A DNA stretch of 64,000 nucleotides from Oxyruncus cristatus (GCA_013399855.1 VXAY01006829.1:124001-188000), one strand, 5' to 3'; counted from the stretch's first letter, positions 36,698 to 49,657 are shown. Notes: generated by a model not told the origin, from the letters alone. A program made the numbers and translations.

Positions 36698-37530
36698 TGT
36701 GAGACACATATTATTATATTATTGGGTTAGAACTAACTTAGGGGTGTGTGTCTGTGGGGGAAGGATTGGGTAGAATCTCACGTAGGTGAGGTCAGGCCCA
36801 CATGGCAGCCCCTGCAGCCTCATGGGGCAGCCCTGGAACAGCTGTCAGTCAAAGGCAGCCTAGAAGCACACCCACACCCTGCCCTCTGGAGCCCCTAACC
36901 CAGTGTTAAATTGGCTGGCACAGGGGCTGCACTACCCTTCACTCCAACCTGAAGCCCTTGAGTGGCCAGTGGGCCAGACATCCTATCTGGAAGGGGTGGC
37001 CACAGAGGGCCAGAGCACACAAAAACAACACACATGGCCTCCATCTTTTGCTTGAGACCTACCACCTGGCCATGTGAAAGCTGGACTTGCAGAGGACTCT
37101 TTGGTGGTAGCTATTTTCCTCTTGTTTTTCATCTTCTTCCTCTTCCTCTTCCCTCTTCTCTTTCTTTACTCCTTTTTTTATTCTTAGTCTTTTTTCTTGG
37201 GTTTTGAGTAACTTAAAGCTGGTGGGTTGTATTTTGCTAAGTTGTGTGAGTTGGTGTGTGCTGGGTCATTGCTATGTGGAATTTTGGTTGTATGTTACCC
37301 TTTAAATTTTCAACAAGATCTCTTATTTTCTCCCTTATTTTCTAAAATTATCAGTAAAAGTATCTCCTAAGAAAATGTGTGCATCATATTCTCTTTACAC
37401 TACCTCAAGGTACTAAAGAATTGAGTGCTCTTCCAAAATTCAGTGAGTGAATTTTTGTATACTTTTTTTGTATACTTTTAAAACTTAAAACTCCCAGCTG
37501 AGCTTGTGGCTTCAGGGCTGGGGTCTTACA
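36698..37530 (+). mobile_element. Solo LTR, 833 bp, copy B of a two-copy family
   Basis: Starts TGTGAGACAC and ends GGGGTCTTACA. Flanks are GGAGG (36693-36697) and GGACG (37531-37535), a 5-bp target duplication with one mismatch. Shared with copy A at 9155 are ATTATTGGGT near the start, the GT-rich patch, the GGAGCCCCT and TTGGC..GGCACAGGG region, CCAGTGGGCCAGACATCC, and the AAGGTACTAAAGAA stretch near the end. It is about 290 bp longer than copy A, the surplus lying mainly between about 37020 and 37400, where there is a CT-rich stretch. No coding capacity; 5-bp duplications fit ERVL-type integration. Confidence 0.8.
37122..37198. repeat. CT-rich tract
   Basis: A polypyrimidine stretch with repeated TCTTCC units, inside LTR copy B and absent from copy A. 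It accounts for part of the length difference between the copies. Confidence 0.75.
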
Positions 37531-37557
37531 GGACGTAACTGTGGTCCCTCCCAGAGA

Positions 37558-37992
37558 CATATCCTGTGATGTATGCTGTATTGTATCAAATAACTATTTA
37601 GATAATGTGAAAAAAATGAGTGACTAACATTGTCCAAAAAAGTATTGATGAATGAGTTATTTACAGTAGCAAGAATGAGAACCAGGTGTGAAAAACTGCA
37701 GGAAGATCTTAAAAGGTATACAACTCAGAAAGACAGAAGGAGGTGAAATTCAGAATCATTAAAATAGTTTAAAAAACCAAAAAGCTTAATTTTCTAGGAT
37801 CATAGAAGGGCTGTGNCATATCCTGTGATGTATGCTGTATTTTATCAAATAACTATTTAGATAACGTGAAAAAAATGAGTGATCTTAAAAGGTATACAAC
37901 TCAGAAGGACAGAAGGAGGTGAAATTCAGAATCATTAAAATAGTTTAAAAAAACAAAAAATCTTAATTTTCTAGGATCATAGAATGGCTTTG
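37558..37992. repeat. Near-identical tandem duplication around a single N
   Basis: The block 37558-37815 (258 bp) is repeated directly at 37817-37992 (176 bp). Both start CATATCCTGTGATGTATGC and end with the first bases of the CR1 that follows (AGGATCATAGAA). Copy two lacks 83 bases (corresponding to 37624-37706) and gains one; otherwise they differ at few positions. The copies are separated by exactly one N at 37816. That pattern fits two haplotypes placed end to end by the assembler more than a true duplication. Confidence 0.85.
37816..37816. other. Single-base assembly gap (N)
   Basis: One N lies exactly at the junction of the two duplicated blocks. It is likely a scaffold or patch join, not a base ambiguity. 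Confidence 0.95.
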
Positions 37993-38747
37993 TTTGAAGG
38001 GACCTTTAAGATCATGAAGTTCCAACCCACCGTCATCTTCCACCAGAGCAGGTTGCTCAAAACTCCATCCTACCTGTCCTTGAACACACCTACAACTTGT
38101 CTTGACAACCTGTTCCAGGGCCTCACCACCCTTGCAGTAAAGAAACTCTTCCATATATATGTAATTTAAACCTACCCTCTTTCAGGTTTAAAACCATGCC
38201 CCCTTATCTTGTTACTACATGGCCTTGTAAAATGTCCCTCTCCAGCTTTGTTGTAGGCCTCTTTAGATACTGGAAGGCTGCACTAATGTATCCCTGGAGC
38301 CTTCTCATTGTCAGGATGAATAACCCAAATTCTCTCAGCCTGTGTCCATAGGAGAGGTGATCCATCCCTCTGATCATCTGTTTGGCCCTCCTCTGGACTC
38401 ACCCCAACATGTCGAAGTCCTTATGTTGGTGGTCCCAGAGCTAAATACAGCACTCCAGATGGGGTCTCCTGAGAATGGAGTAGAAGAGCTGAATCACCAC
38501 CTTTGTTGTGGTTCTTTTGATGCAGCTCAGGATACATTTGGCTTTTTGGGCTCACGTACACATTGCTGGGTCCTATTGAGTTTCTTGTCAACAACATCTA
38601 CAAGTCCTTCTCCTCAGGGTTGTTCTCAATCCATTCTCTGCACAGAAAGTGTAGTGCTTGGGATTGCCCCTGCCCAGTTGCAGGACCACACACTTCATGA
38701 GGTTCACATGGGCCCATCTCTCACACCTGTCAAGGTCCACACATAAC
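37973..38747 (-). mobile_element. CR1 LINE fragment, 3' end and end of ORF2
   Basis: The plus strand opens with AGGATCATAGAATGGC and GAAGGGACCTTTAAGATCA, the CR1 3' end. It continues through CCTGTTCCAGGGCCTCACC, CCCCTTATCTTGTTACTAC, CCTCTGGACTCACCCCAAC, GAGCTAAATACAGCACTCC, CTTTTGGGCTCACGTACAC and CTTCATGAGGTTCACATGGG. It covers the 3' UTR and the C-terminal third of ORF2, about 775 bp, 5' truncated. Several indels break the frame. The plus-strand open frame at 38342-38746 is antisense to ORF2 and meaningless. The first 20 bases also appear at 37796-37815, in the duplicated block. Confidence 0.93.
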
Positions 38748-41700
38748 ATGGTATCAGCGAGCCACTACTAGTTAGGATACTTGGGGTTTTAATAGCTGTT
38801 CCATGCAAATACCAGTTTGATACTCCATAGGTATTCATAAAGCAAACTAGATGTCAGGCTTTTGTGATGAGCTGAGCTTGAGTGGCTGCTAGATGCCCAC
38901 CCAGCCACTCTCTCACTCCCCCTCCTTAGCAAGGATGGAGAAACATGGGGGAAGTCAGCTGGAAAAGCTTGTGAGTTGAAATAGAGGGAGATCACTTACT
39001 TGTTATTGTCATGAGCAAAACAGACCCTCTGTCTCGACCGATGTCCCTTTTCAGGGATAAAGGGGTGGATATGTTTTTCAATTTATCCAGTTTTCACCTC
39101 AGTATCAGGGAAGAAATGAGGACTAAAGTTGCTTTCCTTGGGTAGTGTGGAGGTGCTGAAAACAATTTGATGCTCCTGTAATTCCTCTGAGAAATAATTA
39201 GTTGAGAACTAAGCAGCAATGAAAGAATATTAAGTACAGATGCAAACCCTGTAAATAATCACAGATAGAGTCAGATTGCAGCTTTAAAGCTTACACCATC
39301 AAGATCTACCCCCTGCACAAATAGACTTTGGCTTGAAATAGTTTATTTAACTAGCAACTTCTGTTTGTGCAACTATGACTACAATGCATAAAAGAGAATG
39401 CAAACTCAGCAAAAAGTCCTGTGGGAGGAAAAAATAATAAGATGTCTCCTCACACTAATATGTATATTTCATGTTGTTCATCTGTTGAGCTTTGATGTAC
39501 TCTGGATGAGAGATCAGTAGCAGTCTGAACTTCTTCCTGAGCACAGCCACATTAAGTTATGTTAATTTCATAACATTCCCAAACTTCTCAGTCAGTGATT
39601 AATTTTAGACTCAATACTGAGACATCAAAATGTTTAAATGCACCTCTGATTTTCCATTTCGATCTAGAAAGAAGGTTTTTCTTTTAATCTTAATATCATA
39701 AGATCGATGGAAAAGTATCAGTTTCATTTTGATGACCCAGTCATTTGATGCATGTGACAGCCACCACATTATTTAAACCTATCAGCTTTTACTTCTTTTT
39801 CTTACTGTGAGTATAGATCAATATCTTACATCATATTAGTCAAGCTCGACTCGTTATTTGTAGTTTTTGCTGGAAAAATTATTTCATGACTTAAATTCTC
39901 CTTTTTACTCATATACACATCAGTGAACTCTAAAATCCAGCGTCTGATACCCAGCTAATAAAGATTAATGGATTCATTTGCCAGATGGTTAGAATGTTAT
40001 TAAAATGCAAATGGTTGGTTTCTGTTAATTGTTCAATATCACATACAATTAATCTGGGACTTGCATACTTTCTTGTGGTTTTTTTATAGATCACCTGAAA
40101 AGCTTGTGGGGAAAAAAAGCAAAATCTGGGCTTTTTCCCCAAATAGTTAGATGAATAATAGCACTGAAAAGGTAGCAGCTGTGAGCTGGAAATGAATTGG
40201 AGAATTGTGAGGTTTAGAACCACTAGATGGAGGAATACATAAAAGACGAAAAGGATAATTATTAGAGAGAATTGCTAAGAATGCTTTACAAAGAGAAGAG
40301 GAAAAAATTAACAATTTCCACTTAATACCAGCTAGGTATCAAAATTTTGATTCTGCATTGGCAAAACTTAATTGAACATGTTACTCTTTTGTCTGAATCT
40401 TTTGTAGAGTATGGCAAAGACTTTGGAAGACTAAGTCCCATAGAAGTCAGCTAAGTTGCTACGGTCTAACATATCAACTAAAGGCACTGACTCAGAAAAA
40501 CGAAAGAAAAGCTGTGGTTTCATTAAGTTCAGCTGGACTGCTGTGTTTCCTACCCCTCCAGCAGCTGATGAATTGCTACAGTTTACACAATCCGAACAAT
40601 TGCATTCTGCTATCAGTTTGGGCACTGATAAACCAAACAATATAATTTTATGCATCATTCTGGACTACAAAATTTTGATGGCGCAGCAGATGAGATGGGC
40701 CTGCAACAGAGGTGTGAGCCACTGAAGGCAGAATGAGGTTATCAGTTACAAAATACTATTGCTATCCTAAGAAAAGCTATTTCTGTATTTAAATCATATA
40801 CCTAAAGTGGGCATCTGTGACACAATTTGCAACTAAAATTTAAGAAGTTTCTAGCAAATTTTTTTGCTCCTTTTAAACATGAAGAAAGCCAAGGTAATTT
40901 TGCTGCCTTTCTATAGTTTTGGTTTATTGTAGAAGAACGGCTGTATGATTAAGACATGGCAGATGAACCTGGTAACTGTGCATTCAGTTCCTAAAACCAC
41001 ACTGTTCTAACTGCTGACTCTAACAGACACCCGAAATAAATCTGACATAATTCCTAGAAATAGAGTTCCCAGAACTGTAGATCATGTGTCCACCTTTCCC
41101 AGAGGATAATAGATAGTGCTAGGCACCTATAAAAGGTTGTTACCAGAGCCAACACACTTTGGACACTCCTACAGTCATCTGGAAGCAATATACCCAGTGG
41201 AAAGCCAGCTGGAGTTTGCTAACAGGATATATACTGGGGGTATTTCAATACAAACTTTTTTTTTTTTTTTTTTTTTAATTTGCAAGCAAAGAAACCTGAA
41301 TTCTAGTCCCAAGTTCAAAGGCACTTATGCATATTGAAAAATGTGTAAATAATTTTCAGACTCGCAACCTTGGATTTGTCCTGTTGGAAATGTTACACAG
41401 TCGTGCTCTGCCTCACAGGTTTTTTTCGAGGTTAATTAGCCATCAGTTCTTCTTGGCATTGCAAAACAGCTTTCACTGGAAAGGTGACACGTTTCCTGTC
41501 CATAAAGAACCAACAGACTTCTGGACAGGGCACATCTGAATACTGTGTACCTGAAATTCTTTATACCAAAGGAAAAGAAGGTAAAGAGGTACCTTCGTCT
41601 ACTCCTCTAGAAAGAAAGCAGCAACCACCACTTTCAGACTGCTTATTGGACTGTACTCATCTATTCACAGGGAATTAAGAAGAAAAATTCCCAGCTCCTG

Positions 41701-42450
41701 AACTTGGAAGCCCTCAGGATCAAGCTTAGTGTAAAGATGCTTGAAACTTTTGAGATCATAGAATCAGTCATTTTGCCTAAAGGTTGCATTTGGAACCTAA
41801 ACTCTTCTTTATATGTAATGTAATAATCTTATTATTTTTTCCATTATGCCATTCTGACAGTATAAAAACAATATAAACATGCTGTGCCAGATTAAAAGTC
41901 CATCACTGACAAAATGGAACGAAACAGAATGAAAAATGGAGCAATCAGAGAGTAGCTTTGCTCTTTACACCTGTTCATTCTCCTGTTCTAAACAACTATG
42001 CTTCCAGCAATCAGAAGGTTATGAGCTCCTGAGTCAAAGGCAATAGTAGGGTTAGTGCATCTAACAGCTATTGAGCTAGCTATCTAACTGTATCTAATTC
42101 CCTCACACACATACACACTTCTACTTTTTTTAACCTGAAGTACTTCAGGTTTCCCTTCCTTTCATTTCACATGGTATTGTCTGGTTCTAGTCTGGTGTGG
42201 AATTAAAAATAATCATAACCTGTTCACCTAAAATTGTATCTGTCAGTTAGAGGTAGTAATGCTCCCATCATTTAAAGGATACTTACCAGCACCTCTGAAG
42301 TGTTTAATATGAAAAGACCATACAGATATTTAGAAATTTTTGAAAATGTAACATGCATAACAATTTTACATGTGAATATTCCAGGGTAAAATCCTTTTAG
42401 CATATAGTTTTATTTAACATACTGGCTTAGAAGGTGGAAGAAAGAATAAC
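38748..42450. other. AT-rich unique sequence, no gene seen
   Basis: A 21-base T run at 41256-41276 is the only clear low-complexity element. Open frames near 40431-40725 overlap on both strands and show no known motif. Confidence 0.55.
41256..41276. repeat. poly(T) run
   Basis: 21 uninterrupted T. This could be an antisense poly(A) tail, but no retrocopy body is recognised to the right. Confidence 0.9.
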
Positions 42451-42530
42451 AGATTCACAGGATAACCTTAGTTAGAAGAGACCTCTGAAGGTCACGTTGT
42501 CCAACTTCTTACTCAAAGCAGCAAAGCAAA
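42451..42530 (-). mobile_element. CR1 3' tail fragment
   Basis: About 80 bp: AGATTCACAGGATAACC, then TTAGAAGAGACCTCTGAAGG and GTTGTCCAACTTCTTACTC, matching the antisense CR1 3' UTR. It is an extreme 5' truncation. Confidence 0.75.
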
Positions 42531-44811
42531 ATAAATGTAATTTTTTATGTTTTATCCAGTTAACTTTTGATAATTTTAAAAAGATGGAAAGTAGAATGGT
42601 TAGCAAAATGATCTTGGAATTTATTTATATTGAATTTCTGGATTTGAACAATGAATAAATTATTGTATCTCTATATCTTTAAAAAATGGAAGAAAATGTG
42701 AGGTATTGTATTTACACAATTAGAAATACTATTTTACTGGGCAGCAAAATACTCCTGCAGGCAAAAATAGAACGATTTCACTCAGACACTGATAGCAGAA
42801 CACAGAACAGTTTGCAAATTTGCTAAATACAACGTATAATGTTACAACCATATCTAACTTTGTTAACATAAAATGAAGAAAGAATATTTGCACTTTCTAT
42901 GAATGTGTACTTGCTCTATGTAAAATGGATCTACACTGCACTAGTACTGTTTCTTGCAAGACTGCAGCTGATGAAGAGTATTGGGATTTTTTAATTTGAA
43001 ATTTCTTTGAATCAAATTCCAGATCTACACATTGTAATTTATCTAAAGACAACAAAATTTCAAACTTCATCACCTCCACTGAAAGATTGTAATTTATGTT
43101 TTGTCACTCTCATCTTTTAAGATTTAGTATTATCTGTAATTACTAATTTTTTCATACTTTTAGTTATTTGTTCACTATAAACTTCTAAATATGGTAATGT
43201 AAATTCACAATCTATTTACAGTCTTAAAAATAGACTTTTTCTAGAAATCATATTTTATTTGTCAGGTATTTTATACACAGACAAATCTCTCTATCTTGGC
43301 TTTCAGTGGTTTGTTTCAGGTTTTTTATTTTTATTATTATTTAACCTTTATTTCAGAGAAGAGTATGTGAATTAAAAATGTTTTTCTCCTTGGTGTGCAT
43401 TTCACTTCTTGAAACTGCAGACAGCCGAATAAAGCAGCTTCTTTCACCTGTTTAATTACCCATGTCCTCTCTTTCTCCGCATAGCAGTCTTATCAACAAA
43501 AGCCAATTATGAATCCCAAGTTTAATTGTCAGGCAAATATTAAGAATTATGAAACAGCTCTGCAGGTTGACTGTCTTTTTGTGACTTCCTAGTGGTTTCA
43601 TTACCTTTCTTCCCCTTCAAATGGTGATATTCATAAAGGTTAAATTTCTATGTGAATCTGAATAGTGTAAAAGAAGTTCTATAATGATTCTACTGTTTCA
43701 ACTGAAGTAAATTTCACATTAAAATTACTCAGATTTAAAATGGAAATGTATTTAGTATAATCTGCGAATTAATTCCAACACAAAGTGACAGTTTCATTAT
43801 AGCCTTCACTAAGTATTTCCTTTTGAAAACTTTTTGAAAGTGATGCTGTGTAAATCCAGATTTAAGAGAGTCCTGCACCCCAAGATATAATGGTAGTAGA
43901 GTACATTTACCATGTGTTCCTTTCTACTTTATAACTGTTAAACTAATGATATGAAATGGAAACCTGTCAACCCAATCCGCCACTTGTGTTACATTATTCC
44001 TAAATGGTGACTACATCTATCTACACCTCTTTATTATGAATATATCCTATCTAGTAACTTTAGGTAGTTTTAATGTTTAGTGGCATCGTGCTCCTCCCAG
44101 CCACAAAAATTACTTAAATCCTCTATAAATGAGTTCCAAATTATCCTTAAACTCCAACCTACCCTTTGCACAAGAAGGTGCATACTTTAAAGTAGCTGAT
44201 ACTTCCAGTAAATCTTTTTGGGTGTTGTTAGAGAGCTGTAACTAATAACTAGATCACTCCTACTTAGCCAGAAGCCCAGTCCTTCATATCCCCTTCATTT
44301 AAATCATTATATCAGCAGCAGAAAGCTTCTAGTATATACTATTAATTGATTAAAGCTAATATTACTTTCCTGTCACATTTGATCTACTGCTTTGTCAATT
44401 CTCCAACACTTCTTTTGATATTTCTTTGATCTGCCTTCTCCTTCATGTGACATCAAAAAGAAAGACAGACAAAGTGTCTCAAAGATCAAAGGCATTGGTG
44501 AACAGAAAACTGGAAGGGAATAAGAGTATTTTCTCTTAAGACTTCACCACTAAGCTTTGTAAACAGAGTATGTGTGATACATGTGTGAGCCACTGAAAGA
44601 AGTAACCAAATGCATGTGGAATGAACTTCTAAAGGAATTCATTTTAGCTGTCCTGTCTGCGTTTTTTTTTTTTTTTTTTAATAAGACCAAATGTTTTAAT
44701 GAACCCAATATAAAAAAGTAGATATGTCCACAACACAAGTTGCAGAAATAGTTAAGGTAGTGGCAATGCCATAAACTTATCAATAACATCATTAGCCAAG
44801 AACTGCAGCAC
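42531..44811. other. AT-rich unique sequence, no gene seen
   Basis: Nothing recognised apart from an 18-base T run at 44662-44679. Confidence 0.55.
44662..44679. repeat. poly(T) run
   Basis: 18 T in a row preceded by CTGTCTGCG. No retrocopy is recognised next to it. Confidence 0.9.
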
Positions 44812-45352
44812 TGTGATGGTTGCCATGGCTTGGGCCTGGCTGACAGGCCAGGAGTCAGTGTGTGAGCAGTTGTTAACCCTACAGAACAGGGTAGTCAATT
44901 CCTTACGAGAGAGGAGCTCCTACAGCATACACAACCCACCAGTTCCTGGGACAGTTGCAAAGGTGTCAAGAGTCCTGGAGAGGCTGCAGCCTGGTCAATG
45001 TCAAGCACCTTCAGAACATGTATGTCCCCTTGGGGAACTGAGTATTCTCTATCCAACCCCATAGCCAATTGCATCAGTCAGCAGAGGGAGGCTCCAGGGT
45101 ATATAAGGCAGAAAAACTCAGGATAGAGCATGGGGAGAGGGTCAGAAAGTCCTCTACATACTCAGCATCCAGGTCCCACTGCATACTACCTGTTGGCAGG
45201 CCTGACTTCTGGACTTTCTTTCTGCCTCATGATGACTCCCTTGAGAAACATGGAAATCACTGACTCCAAAAACTGCATATATGTCACTCATTTAAGTGTT
45301 TTGGCGTCTGAGTCCATTTAGTCTACTCACTGCTCTTAAATGGTGACAAACA
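44812..45352 (+). mobile_element. LTR-like element with CCAAT and TATA boxes
   Basis: A segment of about 540 bp that is clearly less AT-rich than its surroundings, from TGTGATGG to GGTGACAAACA. It has the layout of a retroviral LTR: about 290 bp of U3-like sequence, CCAAT at 45065-45069, TATATAAGG at 45100-45108, and about 245 bp beyond. No AATAAA is visible and no target duplication was found, so the exact ends are inferred from the TG and CA. No gag, pol or env is adjacent, so a solo LTR is most likely. Overlapping plus-strand open frames here are incidental. Confidence 0.6.
45064..45108 (+). promoter_or_regulatory. CCAAT box and TATA box of the LTR
   Basis: GCCAAT at 45064-45069 and TATATAA at 45100-45106, about 30 bp apart on the plus strand. 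Spacing and order match an RNA polymerase II core promoter, and transcription would start near 45130. Whether it is active today cannot be seen. Confidence 0.55.
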
Positions 45353-45546
45353 TTTGATCATTGAGAAAGCTTATGTACCATGAAGTATTATGAAGAATTT
45401 CTGTGCTGCTGAATTTCTGTTACATTGAGGGTGTAATCCAACTCAATCAGATTTCTTCCCTGATCAACCATCCACCATCAACATAGCAAACTAGTCACTA
45501 ATATGCAGGAAAAAACACAGACGAAAATGTTTTGCCTTAGAAAAGT

Positions 45547-45576
45547 GGGAAGAAAGGAAGGAAGGAGGGAAGGAAG
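45547..45576. repeat. (GGAA)n simple repeat
   Basis: About seven imperfect GGAA/GGAG units on the plus strand. Such tracts can bind ETS factors, but nothing here shows that. Confidence 0.8.
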
Positions 45577-46504
45577 TTGGCTTTGCTTCAGTCTTGAATC
45601 CAGTATTGAATCCCAGTTAGACATAATCTTATATTTTAAATGTGACCACATTAAATCATTTTGTCAGATGAATCAGGTACAAGCAGAAACCCGAGGAGAG
45701 ACAGAGAAAGAAAGATTCACCTTCTTCTGCAGACATGGTGACCATACTAATACTTTAATAGAAAAAAAAAAAGTTGACTATATCCCATAACCGTCAGCTA
45801 GACAGTAAATAACTGATCACCTGGTATCGGAAGCACTGGATTCATATTTTTAAAGTGCTAACAAAGGAAGAGAAATGGGAATAAATATTGAATTATGCAA
45901 AAAAAGAAATTATTCTTAATATTTCTGTCCTCCTAATTTAATCATTTATTTCCAAGCACAGAAAAGAAAAAAATACCCAGGCATCTCCCTCAGAGATGAA
46001 GATTCTAGAGAAAGGCATCTTTATTATATGTATATATTTAAAATGAAACTCACCCAAGTCTCATAGTGACAGAAAACTCAAATTAAAAGGACACATATAA
46101 TGTTAATAAACAAGCTGCACTAGTCAGAGTGGTGTCAGCTAGAATTATTTTTGCAATTTTACTTCAGTCCCATATGCTTGCTTCAACTGTGCTTGGAAAA
46201 GAAAGTTTGATTGTCAAAGTTATCCAGAGTTGTTCTCTTTGAATATATGCCATCAGGAAAAATAATGGATCGCCCCTTTCCCTAGATAAGGAAAATTCAT
46301 ACTGGTGTTATGTTTCTGGCACCCTATCTTAGCTTAGGAAATGCGCCATTGTCTAAAACACATATAAGATTTGTTGTCATCTTCTACATCTTTCAGAAAA
46401 TATAGCAATTTAAATGGAAATCATAGCAGTTTGGTCAAACTCATATTCCTCATGCTTTCTCTGACCCTCAGCTTTTTTCTCTACATGAATTAGTTGATTG
46501 CCTG

Positions 46505-46528
46505 TTTTTTTTTTCTTTCTTTCTTTCC
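46505..46528. repeat. T run and (CTTT)n repeat
   Basis: Ten T followed by three CTTT units. Confidence 0.8.
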
Positions 46529-49500
46529 AAGGAGCATCATATTCAGAGAAATGCAGGAATTAGTTATCTTATATCTTTTTATTGTACCATAAGTATCGGG
46601 TTGAAGACAAAATACAGTTGTAGCAGATAGGCAATTAAAAAGGGAAAAGATATTTGAGACAGTACACTGACATGTAAAATAATTGCAGTTTAAGGAAAGG
46701 GAGGTTAAATCTAGTGAAAAAAAGAGACGCTTTTAGTATATAGAATGTTTTAGTTCAATTATTATTTTATTGAAAAAAAAAAAAGAATGTAGTACTTCAA
46801 AGCCCATATTTTATTTAAATATGTTTGGGATTTTTCCTTTTTTATTATTTTTTCAACTGATTTGAAATTCTTTTCCTCTGTGCTAACCTGTGGTGAGAGT
46901 GATAGGAAAGAGAAAAATTTACAGCTCAGTCTTTCTTAATCCCTCCTTCCCAGTGCTACAGCAGTCACATTTTAATAGTTTTTACAGCAAAGGCCCCAAG
47001 GGATAGATTTCATTCAGATAGTCCCATCTCTCATTTCTTCTCTCATGGCAGAGGGGCACAAGATACACAGTATGGAAGGTACTAGTGCAGAAACAGGTGA
47101 TCAGTTGTGAATAGCAAAAAGGATGCACACAATAAAAACACCTGTGTGAATTCCTACATTTTACATCTGCTTCTGTGTGTGTGAGGTGAATACCTACTGC
47201 TTGACACAAAGGTATTTTTGGTACTTAGATTTTAATCGAATATCAAGACTGAGCTTCAGTTAATGTGAAGCAAGATTTCACAAGGGACATGAGGATGGAG
47301 GGGGCCCCACGAGTAGATTTACTTGTGATCAGGTAGTCTATCACCTGCATTTACAAATTCCAACACAAAGTGTAAGATAGTTTATGAAAACAATGTTTAT
47401 ATCTGTTTATGTCGAGTTTGGAACTCGTGAACATTTCTGCCTATGTCAAACAGCAATTTCCCTGTTTGGCTCTGGCTCCCTGTTTCAGTTACTCTAATGT
47501 CTGAGTCAGATGTTGGAAACAGAGGGACACATCTTGAGTTTTTATTAATGGTCAATAAAAGCTAAACAGAAAAAAAAAAAAAAAACACAGAGAAAAATTA
47601 GCTATATATTTAGCTTTAGTTCATTGGAGCTTCTCTTTAAGTTTGTCTTCTCCTGACCACAGTATGTTGCTGGGCAAAACCACTGTCTGCAGTGAGAAAA
47701 GGTGTTTTGCTTTGAAATAGACATTAAAAATGTTTGCAGGGAAAGTTGAAGATGGGACTGACAAACTGGGAGTAAGAGTAAATGTGTAGTTAGGCGTTTA
47801 ACTGTGTTCTGTGGCAAGTTCTGTTTTTGAAAGGAATTGTGTCACATATGTACACAGATTACTTAAACGGAAGTATGAACAATCAGTGATCATAATGGTA
47901 CTTCAGGTTTGGTTTACCTTTTTTCCTTCCTGTGTTCACCACACTGCTGAGATGTTATATGGAACAGCCACATGGAGGTAAAAATGATTTTCTACTAATT
48001 TAAGAACTGTACAAAACCAAACGTACTTACAAAACTGTGTTCACCTTGTTTTGTTACAAATGGCAATTCTACTTCTAGCAGAAATTAGATCTTAACAGTG
48101 TTTCACAAAAATGAATAAGGAAAAATATATTTGTAATTCATTTCTCCTAATGCATTTAAATTACAAATTCTTTTTTTATAAAAACATACCAATTCTAATT
48201 ATTTTAAAACTGTTTTGAACTATTTTTAGTTTTGTTCAAAATCTGATTTACCTTCATATCTAAAGAATGCATCAAATGTTAAAGAGTCAGCATACCTTTA
48301 AAAAAACTTACAGATTAGAATAGAAACAAACTTCTTTCTTTGTTTGCACTGCTTAGAGATATTGAAATTGTATATTACTAAACTGCCTAACAAAATCAGT
48401 CCCAATTAAAACAAATTTTCCACTTAAAATATTTTCTCCTCTTGTTTCTTTGTCTAAGCTGAGCAGCAAAAATTGTATCTGCATGACAATTCCTCATCAT
48501 TCATCTACTATATGGTGCATTATACACAAAGTTGGTGATTATGACTGAATTGAATTTTAGCTTTGTTTTTTGAAAGCCCAACCTTGCTTCATTATTTTAT
48601 ATCTTATTGAAATATCTTTCTTTAAAGTTTTCAAGAGTATTTTCTTGATCAACATTGCATCTTCTGTACCTGAAATGAAGTGAAAAACAGTGTAATCAGG
48701 CATGCAAATTTGGTGGCCTTTTCAATAAGGAGCACACTTTTTTGTTGTGGTTGCTGTTCAGGTGCCTTTTAATCCCTGTTTGACCAGATGTGGGTCGAGA
48801 GCTGTAGATCTGATTGTGTGGGTACCACTACATACAAGTAGATTTTGGTTTCCTTATGTAAATTTTGTTCTCTCTGTGTTGAATTTTTGGTGTTCATAGT
48901 TTAAAATGTTCTCAGAGTATATTATAGATGTATCAGTCAGGGTACCATAGAAATAACAATAAATACATTTGTAATTATACAGGCATGTCATGATGCCAGC
49001 AGTTTGGTGTTCAACTTGGAATTAAATCAGCTTAAGCATAATGGGTTACTTTTAAAATAATTCAGAAGAGTAATTCTCTTAATACTTCCCCAGCCTACAA
49101 ACTCATTCTGGAAAAAGTCATTAACAATTAAAGAACAACAACACCTTTATCACGTAAGACTGATGATTCTCTAGCCTAAGAATTTCTTAAAATCATTCAG
49201 TCTGTTAAACAGACACCCCAACATGAAAAGGCAAAATGAAGCTTTCTTGTAGCAAAAATACATCACAAACTTTTTTAACCATGGAGTTTTCCATACCACA
49301 ACTAACTAAAAAAAATTTTTGAAGCTATCATAAAGAATTTTTTCTACTAAATTGTATTAGCAGGCAAAAGCTGCCTGAGTAAATCTAGTGGAAGTAAATG
49401 TGACGATGAATGCATTAATACATTTCTGTTACAGCTTAGTTTTAAATTGCCCCAAAGGAAAACACCCATAGTAAATGAATCCAACAGAGAAAGGAATCAA

Positions 49501-49657
49501 CACAAGTCTTAAGACTCTTTCTTTAACTGGAGTCCATTTCTACAGATGTATTTCCACCATAGGTCATCCTCTATGCAGTCTCTCACCATTTATTACACTG
49601 ATCTAAAATTAATATTTTAGAATCATGACAACATTAATATGTGAAAAATTAAACTTC

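Larger units (their letters stand above)
45353..49657. other. AT-rich unique sequence, no gene seen
   Basis: Holds a GGAA-rich tract at 45547-45576, a CTTT tract at 46505-46528 and a few A runs. No gene or dispersed repeat is recognised. Confidence 0.55.

Noticed and set aside
38342..38746. 134-codon plus-strand open frame
   Set aside because: Antisense to the end of CR1 ORF2.
41256..41276. T21 as the tail of a minus-strand processed pseudogene
   Set aside because: No gene-like sequence follows to the right and no target duplication was found.
41756..41775. ATCATAGAATCAGTCA as another CR1 3' end
   Set aside because: Only about 15 bases match; the following sequence is not CR1-like.
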